DNA of 64,000 nucleotides, from contig NZ_JACHNF010000001.1 of assembly GCF_014205295.1 (NCBI RefSeq), positions 2,914,001-2,978,000 on the forward strand. The letters run 5' to 3'. The stretch is from Kribbella solani. GTDB lineage: Bacteria; Actinomycetota; Actinomycetes; Propionibacteriales; Kribbellaceae. This document shows positions 59,985-64,000 of the stretch, piece after piece. Under the pieces are notes generated by a model. It did no database searches and was not told where the DNA came from. It worked only from the letters and a program-made list of their open reading frames with translations. The position numbers and the translations under genes are program-made. Positions within the stretch are counted from its first letter, which is position 1. Each line of letters starts with the position of its first letter.

Positions 59985-61100
59985 TCAGGGCTGGACGTTG
60001 AACGAGCGGAGAGAGGCCAGGCCGTCGGCGTACCAGTTGACTTCGGTGAGAGTGGCGGGGCGGAGTTCCATGCGGAACATCGCGCTCATGGGGGCCTGTA
60101 GCACCGATCGGACCATCAGCTTGATCGGGGTCACGTGGGTGACCACGACGACTGTCTTGCCCGGGTACCGGGAGAGCAGGCCGTCTCGCGCGGAGCGTGC
60201 CCGTCGCGCGCAGCTGTCGAACGATTCACCGCCCGGCGGCGCGACGCTGGTCGACTCGAGCCAGGCGTTCAACGCATCCGGCCACTTCTTCTGTACTTCG
60301 GCGAACGTATGCCCGTCCCAATCCCCGAACGAACACTCCACCCAACCGTCGTCCACCACCACGCTCAACCCGAGCCGCTCCGCCACCACCGAAGCAGTCT
60401 CCCGGGCCCGCCGCATCGGCGAACTCACCACCGCATCAATCGCGCCGGCGTTGAGCAGGTACGCGGCGGCGGCCGTGGCTTGATCGCGGCCGTTCTCGCT
60501 GAGTGACGGGTCGTCGCCACCCGAACCCGAGAAGCGTTTTTCAGCAGTGTGCGGGGTTTCGCCATGCCGCAGGAAGATCAACCTGGTCGGCGGCTCACTC
60601 GGCGCCCCCCAACCACGCATCGCCTTCTGCTGATCCGACGCCGCCGGCACCGCACTCGCCGCGGCACCAGCCGGCGCCGGCCGCAGTGGGATCGGGACCC
60701 CGTCCAAGGCATTGTTCGCCAGCGCGTCAGCGGCAGCGTTCTTCGCGCGTGGCACCCAGGTCCACTCGGTCCCGAACGGTGCCAGCCCCTGCGCCTTGAT
60801 CGCCAGCGGCTGCAGGTCCGGGTGCTTGATCTTCCATCGCCCGGCCATCTGCTCGATCACCAGCTTGGAGTCCATCCGCACCTCGATCGAGGCATCCGGC
60901 GCGTACTCCGCCGCCAGCTCGAGCCCGGCCACCAACCCCGAGTACTCGGCGACGTTGTTGGTGGCGATCCCCAACGTCCGCCCCTGCTGCGCGATCACCT
61001 GCCCAGAGACGGGATCGCGTACCAACGCCCCGTACGCGGCCGGACCCGGGTTCCCGCGCGACCCACCGTCAGCCTCGACGATGACATGGTCAGCACTCAT
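59985..61100 (-). CDS. Bifunctional RNase H / acid phosphatase
   Basis: 371 residues. Residues 1-135 form a type I RNase H domain (VEADGGSRGNPGPAAYG, NVAEYSGLVAGLELA, RMDSKLVIEQM, ADALANNAL). After a Pro/Ala linker comes a histidine phosphatase (LIFLRHGETPHTAEKRFSG, VVSSPMRRARETA, VTHVTPIKLMV) similar to CobC. The M. tuberculosis homologue is Rv2228c. It degrades RNA in RNA-DNA hybrids and dephosphorylates an alpha-ribazole-like substrate. It follows the zinc-ribbon gene in the same direction. Confidence 0.95.
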   Translation of the reverse strand: MSADHVIVEADGGSRGNPGPAAYGALVRDPVSGQVIAQQGRTLGIATNNVAEYSGLVAGLELAAEYAPDASIEVRMDSKLVIEQMAGRWKIKHPDLQPLAIKAQGLAPFGTEWTWVPRAKNAAADALANNALDGVPIPLRPAPAGAAASAVPAASDQQKAMRGWGAPSEPPTRLIFLRHGETPHTAEKRFSGSGGDDPSLSENGRDQATAAAAYLLNAGAIDAVVSSPMRRARETASVVAERLGLSVVVDDGWVECSFGDWDGHTFAEVQKKWPDALNAWLESTSVAPPGGESFDSCARRARSARDGLLSRYPGKTVVVVTHVTPIKLMVRSVLQAPMSAMFRMELRPATLTEVNWYADGLASLRSFNVQP

Positions 61101-61176
61101 CCACGTCCTCGCTTCGCTCCGGGCGCGGATGAGGCACGAAATGCGCTGTGCTCGACGGTGAGCTCGCTTCGCTCGC

Positions 61177-61935
61177 TCACGCGGCGCTCTCCGACGTACG
61201 GACCAGGATCCGCCCGCACTCCTCGCAGCGCAGCACCGCGTCGGCGGGCGCGGCCTTGATCGTGTTCAGGTCCGACGGCGAGAGCTCCATCCGGCAGCCC
61301 ATACAGCGCTTGCCGACGAGCGGCGCGGCGCCGATCCCGCCGTTGTGCTCACGAAGCCGCTGGTACTGCGTGACCAGCTGCTCCGGCAACTCCGCGACCA
61401 CCTTGGCGCGCTGATCCGCGATACCCGCTCGCTGCTCGTCGAGCTCCTTGAGCGTCGAGTCCCGCGTCGTCTCCAGCTCGGACTGCCGGCCGGCGAACGC
61501 CTCCGCCCGGGTACGCAGACCGGACTGCACCACCTCGGCGGCTTCGAGCTTTTCCATCACCTCGAGCTCGGAGTCCTCCAGGTCGGAGATCCGCCGGTCC
61601 AGCGAACCGATCTCGTGCTGCAGGTTCTCCAGGTCGCGTGGCGAGGTGACCTGACCGGAGTCGAGCCGCTGCTGGTTCCGCGCGCGGCGCTGGCGGACCT
61701 GCTCGACGTCACTGTCGGCCTTCTTCTGCTCACGCTGCAGATCGCTGACCTCGGTGTCCGCCGTGACCAGCTCACGATCGACCACCGACTTCTCGGCGGC
61801 CAGGTCCTTCAGCGCCTTGTGCTCGGGCAACGACGCGCGCTTGTGCGCGACCTGATCCAGCTGCAGGTCGAGATCCTGCAGGTCCAGCAACCGGCGTTGG
61901 ACGGCGGGCTCGGCGTTCAGAGTCGGCTCCTTCAA
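61177..61935 (-). CDS. Coiled-coil protein with C4 zinc ribbon
   Basis: 252 residues from TTG 61935. Residues about 10-170 are a long coiled coil (LDQVAHKRASLPEHK, LQREQKKADSDVEQVRQRR, IGSLDRRISDLEDSELEVMEKLE), followed by a zinc ribbon with CMGCRMEL and CEECGRIL. The architecture is conserved between Nif3 and the RNase H/phosphatase gene in actinobacteria (Rv2229c position). It may bind nucleic acid; its function is not established. It starts 15 nt after the Nif3 stop. Confidence 0.9.
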   Translation of the reverse strand: MKEPTLNAEPAVQRRLLDLQDLDLQLDQVAHKRASLPEHKALKDLAAEKSVVDRELVTADTEVSDLQREQKKADSDVEQVRQRRARNQQRLDSGQVTSPRDLENLQHEIGSLDRRISDLEDSELEVMEKLEAAEVVQSGLRTRAEAFAGRQSELETTRDSTLKELDEQRAGIADQRAKVVAELPEQLVTQYQRLREHNGGIGAAPLVGKRCMGCRMELSPSDLNTIKAAPADAVLRCEECGRILVRTSESAA

Positions 61936-61950
61936 CTTGTGGCGGCGTAC

Positions 61951-63084
61951 TCAGATCCGCAGCGTCCAGGCGTCCGTGCAGAGGGTTGAGATGTGAGTGT
62001 CCACGGTACTGCCTTGGGCCGCCAGACCCTCTACCAGGAGGCGTTCCGCGTCCGCGAGCCACGGCCATTCGCTGGCCCAGTGCGCGACGTCGACCAGCGC
62101 CGGGTCGCCGTACGCCCGGGCCTCGGTCGCGGGGTGATGCCGAAGGTCGGCGGTCAGGTACGCGTCGACGCCGGCCGCGCGGACCCGGTCGAACTCCGAG
62201 TCCCCCGCTCCCCCGACCACCGCGACCGTCCGGATCATCCGGTCCAGCTCGCCGGACACGCGTACGCCGTGCTCGGTGCGCGGCAGGCGCTCCCCGACCA
62301 GTCGCGCGAACTCGGTCAGCGGAAGCGCCTCCGCGAGTACGCCGATCCGCCCGCCGCCGCGGTTGCTCGGCAACTCGGCCAGCTCGTACACGTCGTACGC
62401 GGGCTCTTCGTACGAGTGCGCGGCGATCAGTGCTTCGACGACCGCGCGGCGCTTCCGGCGCGGGAGGATCATCTCGAGCCGATGCTCGGGTACGACCTCG
62501 ATGTCGCCGACCCGGCCGATGGTCGGGTTCGCGCCGGCCAGCGGACGGAATGTGCCTTCGCCGGTAGCGCTCCAGGCGGCCCGTTCGTAGTCGCCGATCT
62601 GACCGGCGCCGGCCTTCGCCAGCGCGTCCAGCATCGCCTGGGTCTCGGCGACCGGGACGAACACGACCACCTTGTCCATCGGCTCGGCCGGCATCGCCTT
62701 CAACGGCCGGGTGTCACGCAGGCCGATCGCGGCGGCGAGCGCGTCGCTGACCCCTGGGTTGGCGTTGTCCGCGTTCGTGTGACACACGTGCAGCGCGACG
62801 CCGGCGCGGATCAGGTCGTGGACGACCCTGCCCTTCGGGGTGTTCGCCGCCACGCTGTTCACACCGCGCAGCAACAGCGGGTGATGCGTGACCAGCAGGT
62901 CGTACCCGCCCGCGATCGCCTCGTCCACCACTGCCCGGATCGGATCGACGGCGAACAGCACCCGGCGTACCTCTTGATCCGGATCGCCCGTGACCAGGCC
63001 GACCGCGTCCCAGGACTCCGCCCAGGCAGGGTCGTACAGCCGGTCGAGAATTGAGATCACGTCAGCAAGTGTCGTCACGGGCAT
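61951..63084 (-). CDS. Nif3-like dinuclear metal centre hexameric protein
   Basis: 377 residues from ATG 63084 (AGGA just upstream). DLLVTHHPLLLRGVNSV and CHTNADNANPGVSDALAAAIGL carry metal ligands; the middle inserted domain (VVVFVPVAETQAMLDALAKAGAGQIGDYERAAW) is the PII-like insertion of the longer form; DAYLTADLRHHPATEA and VDVAHWASEW close the site. Often annotated as GTP cyclohydrolase I type 2, with uncertain activity. First gene of the three-gene leftward set. Confidence 0.93.
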   Translation of the reverse strand: MPVTTLADVISILDRLYDPAWAESWDAVGLVTGDPDQEVRRVLFAVDPIRAVVDEAIAGGYDLLVTHHPLLLRGVNSVAANTPKGRVVHDLIRAGVALHVCHTNADNANPGVSDALAAAIGLRDTRPLKAMPAEPMDKVVVFVPVAETQAMLDALAKAGAGQIGDYERAAWSATGEGTFRPLAGANPTIGRVGDIEVVPEHRLEMILPRRKRRAVVEALIAAHSYEEPAYDVYELAELPSNRGGGRIGVLAEALPLTEFARLVGERLPRTEHGVRVSGELDRMIRTVAVVGGAGDSEFDRVRAAGVDAYLTADLRHHPATEARAYGDPALVDVAHWASEWPWLADAERLLVEGLAAQGSTVDTHISTLCTDAWTLRI

Positions 63085-63248
63085 ATCCTGACATTTGCGG
63101 TTTTCTGCTGGATTGTGACGGGGGCAGCCGCCCGGTGCCCCCGCCACAACCAGTTCCGCCGGTGCGGGTGCTGGTGTGGTGGAGCGACCGCCCCGCCGCG
63201 TCCACCACCACACCCGCTCCGACGGGTCGCTCCGGCCACAGGGGGAGT

Positions 63249-63264
63249 GCCGTCTCGGGACGGC
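63249..63264 (-). terminator. Hairpin after the GH13 gene
   Basis: GCCGTC, loop TCGG, GACGGC, about 25 nt past the GH13 stop when read leftward. More inverted repeats, built on GGTGTGGTGGA and TCCACCACCACACC, fill the gap down to 63160. Confidence 0.45.
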
Positions 63265-63288
63265 CGGACCGGAGCGAGTTCTTGAGGC

Positions 63289-64000
63289 CTAGATCAGCCA
63301 GGCCGTTGTGTCACCGGGGAGCTTGTCCCCGTCGAGCGGTCCGCTGGACAGGACGACCGCGGCGTCCGGCAGCTCCACCGGAGCGACGCCGAAGTTCGTC
63401 ACGCACTGCCAGCCGCCGGGCCGGGTGAAGTGCATGACCGAGTCCGACTCGTCCACCCAGGTCAGCGAGTTGCCGGTCCGCAGCCCGCGCCGTACCGCCA
63501 GGGCCTTGCGGTACAGGCTCAGCGTCGACTCCACGTCGGCCTGCTGCGCCTCGACCGAGTACGCCCCGAACCACTTCGGCTGGACCAGGTGCGAACCGCC
63601 CGAACCGAAGCCGAAGGACAGCCCTTCGACGGTCCACGGGATCGGCACCCGGCAGCCGTCGCGGCCCTTCTCGGCACCCTTCGAGCGGAAGTACGCCGGG
63701 TCCTGCAGGTTCGCGGCCGGCAGCTCGCCGACCTCCTGCAGGCCGAGTTCCTCGCCCTGGTACAGGTACGCCGAGCCGGGCAGCGCGAGCATCAGCAGCG
63801 TCGCGGCGCGCGCCCGGCGGAGACCGAGGGCCACGTCGACGGTCGGCTCGGTGCCGTTGCTGAGCAGCCAGTCCTTACCGTCCTGCCAGCCGCCCTTCGG
63901 GTTCTTCGGCAGGCCGTACCGGGTCGCGTGGCGGACCACGTCGTGGTTGGAGAACACCCAGGTCGACGACGAGCCGTTCTCGTCCGCGAGAGCGAGGTTG
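63289..64000 (-). CDS. GH13 alpha-glucosidase, C-terminal part (5' end outside window)
   Basis: The frame runs off the right edge; 236 codons plus stop are visible. STWVFSNHDVVRH is conserved region IV of GH13 with the transition-state Asp. LMLALPGSAYLYQGEELGL and GCRVPIPWT, the end of the barrel, and the beta-sandwich C-domain (NSLTWVDESDSVMHFTRPG) follow. GLQEVGELP favours an oligo-alpha-glucosidase over an amylase. It hydrolyses maltooligosaccharides or sucrose-like sugars, probably in the cytoplasm. Confidence 0.9.
   Translation of the reverse strand, partial: NLALADENGSSSTWVFSNHDVVRHATRYGLPKNPKGGWQDGKDWLLSNGTEPTVDVALGLRRARAATLLMLALPGSAYLYQGEELGLQEVGELPAANLQDPAYFRSKGAEKGRDGCRVPIPWTVEGLSFGFGSGGSHLVQPKWFGAYSVEAQQADVESTLSLYRKALAVRRGLRTGNSLTWVDESDSVMHFTRPGGWQCVTNFGVAPVELPDAAVVLSSGPLDGDKLPGDTTAWLI

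Overview
The window is about 70% G+C, densely coded, and rich in GTG and TTG starts, leaderless genes (a -10 box 6-8 nt before the start codon) and Tat-type signal peptides. It carries a WhiB regulator, an actinobacterial gene order around glnE/glnA2/panB, and an iron-box (DtxR/IdeR type) site. All of this points to a chromosomal segment of an actinobacterium, most likely of the Propionibacteriales (Kribbella/Nocardioides-like); the genus is inferred only from general resemblance. No tRNA, rRNA operon, CRISPR array or intact insertion sequence was seen. One structural RNA gene is present: RNase P RNA at 51587-51991.

Layout. 1-5.4 kb: partial DUF2252 gene, a hairpin-rich gap, an alkanesulfonate-monooxygenase-like enzyme, a small NTF2-like protein, tandem repeats, a signal-less amidase with a Thr/Ala/Pro tail, and a MazG-like protein. 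5.4-9.4 kb: PadR/HAAS pair, an ABC exporter pair and an O-methyltransferase. 9.4-16.9 kb: PfkB kinase, S33 peptidase, the translationally coupled RNA-repair pair Hen1-Pnkp, a small protein preceded by an overlapping mini-ORF, and folE. 16.9-23.3 kb: COG2345-type regulator with ybaK, Tat-exported phospholipase C, aroG (DAHP synthase) with an aromatic-rich leader peptide and attenuator terminator, a paralogue of the small protein, a histidine phosphatase and whiB. 23.3-27.7 kb: a leftward sulfonate/taurine-type operon (TauE-like exporter, frameshifted binding protein, ATPase, permease) behind a Cys-ending leader peptide. 27.8-44.7 kb: GH78 rhamnosidase, trmB, glnE, small membrane proteins, glnA2-like synthetase, an HTTM-type membrane pair, a Tat-exported amidase, DUF418, nadE, and a panB with a very long disordered N-terminal extension. 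44.7-52 kb: aldo/keto reductase, Nudix, a tiny Cys-rich protein behind an iron box, a metal-receptor protein, a histone-H1-like protein, map, S10 peptidase, DUF952 and rnpB. 52-64 kb: TetR/MFS divergon, a truncated chloramphenicol-phosphotransferase-like pseudogene, repeats, DUF899, lipase-like hydrolase, GNAT/TetR divergon, an RNB exonuclease, RNase H/phosphatase, zinc-ribbon and Nif3 genes, and the 3' part of a GH13 glucosidase.

How the genes fit together. The order glnE - glnA2-like - panB - RNase H/phosphatase - zinc ribbon - Nif3 recalls the Mycobacterium tuberculosis Rv2221c-Rv2230c region (from memory), with many insertions. It therefore looks like old backbone with accessory genes laid in between.

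The strongest unexplained or little-described signals are cis-regulatory or concern small proteins: (i) a leader peptide with the run YWRFFEW followed by a textbook terminator ahead of aroG; (ii) a second, RRRHVDLLRV-type leader peptide ahead of the sulfur operon; (iii) an iron box inside the promoter of a 55-residue Cys/Lys-rich protein; (iv) PanB carrying about 430 extra low-complexity residues; (v) two paralogous, about 76% identical small proteins of no recognised function, one coupled to a 12-codon mini-ORF.
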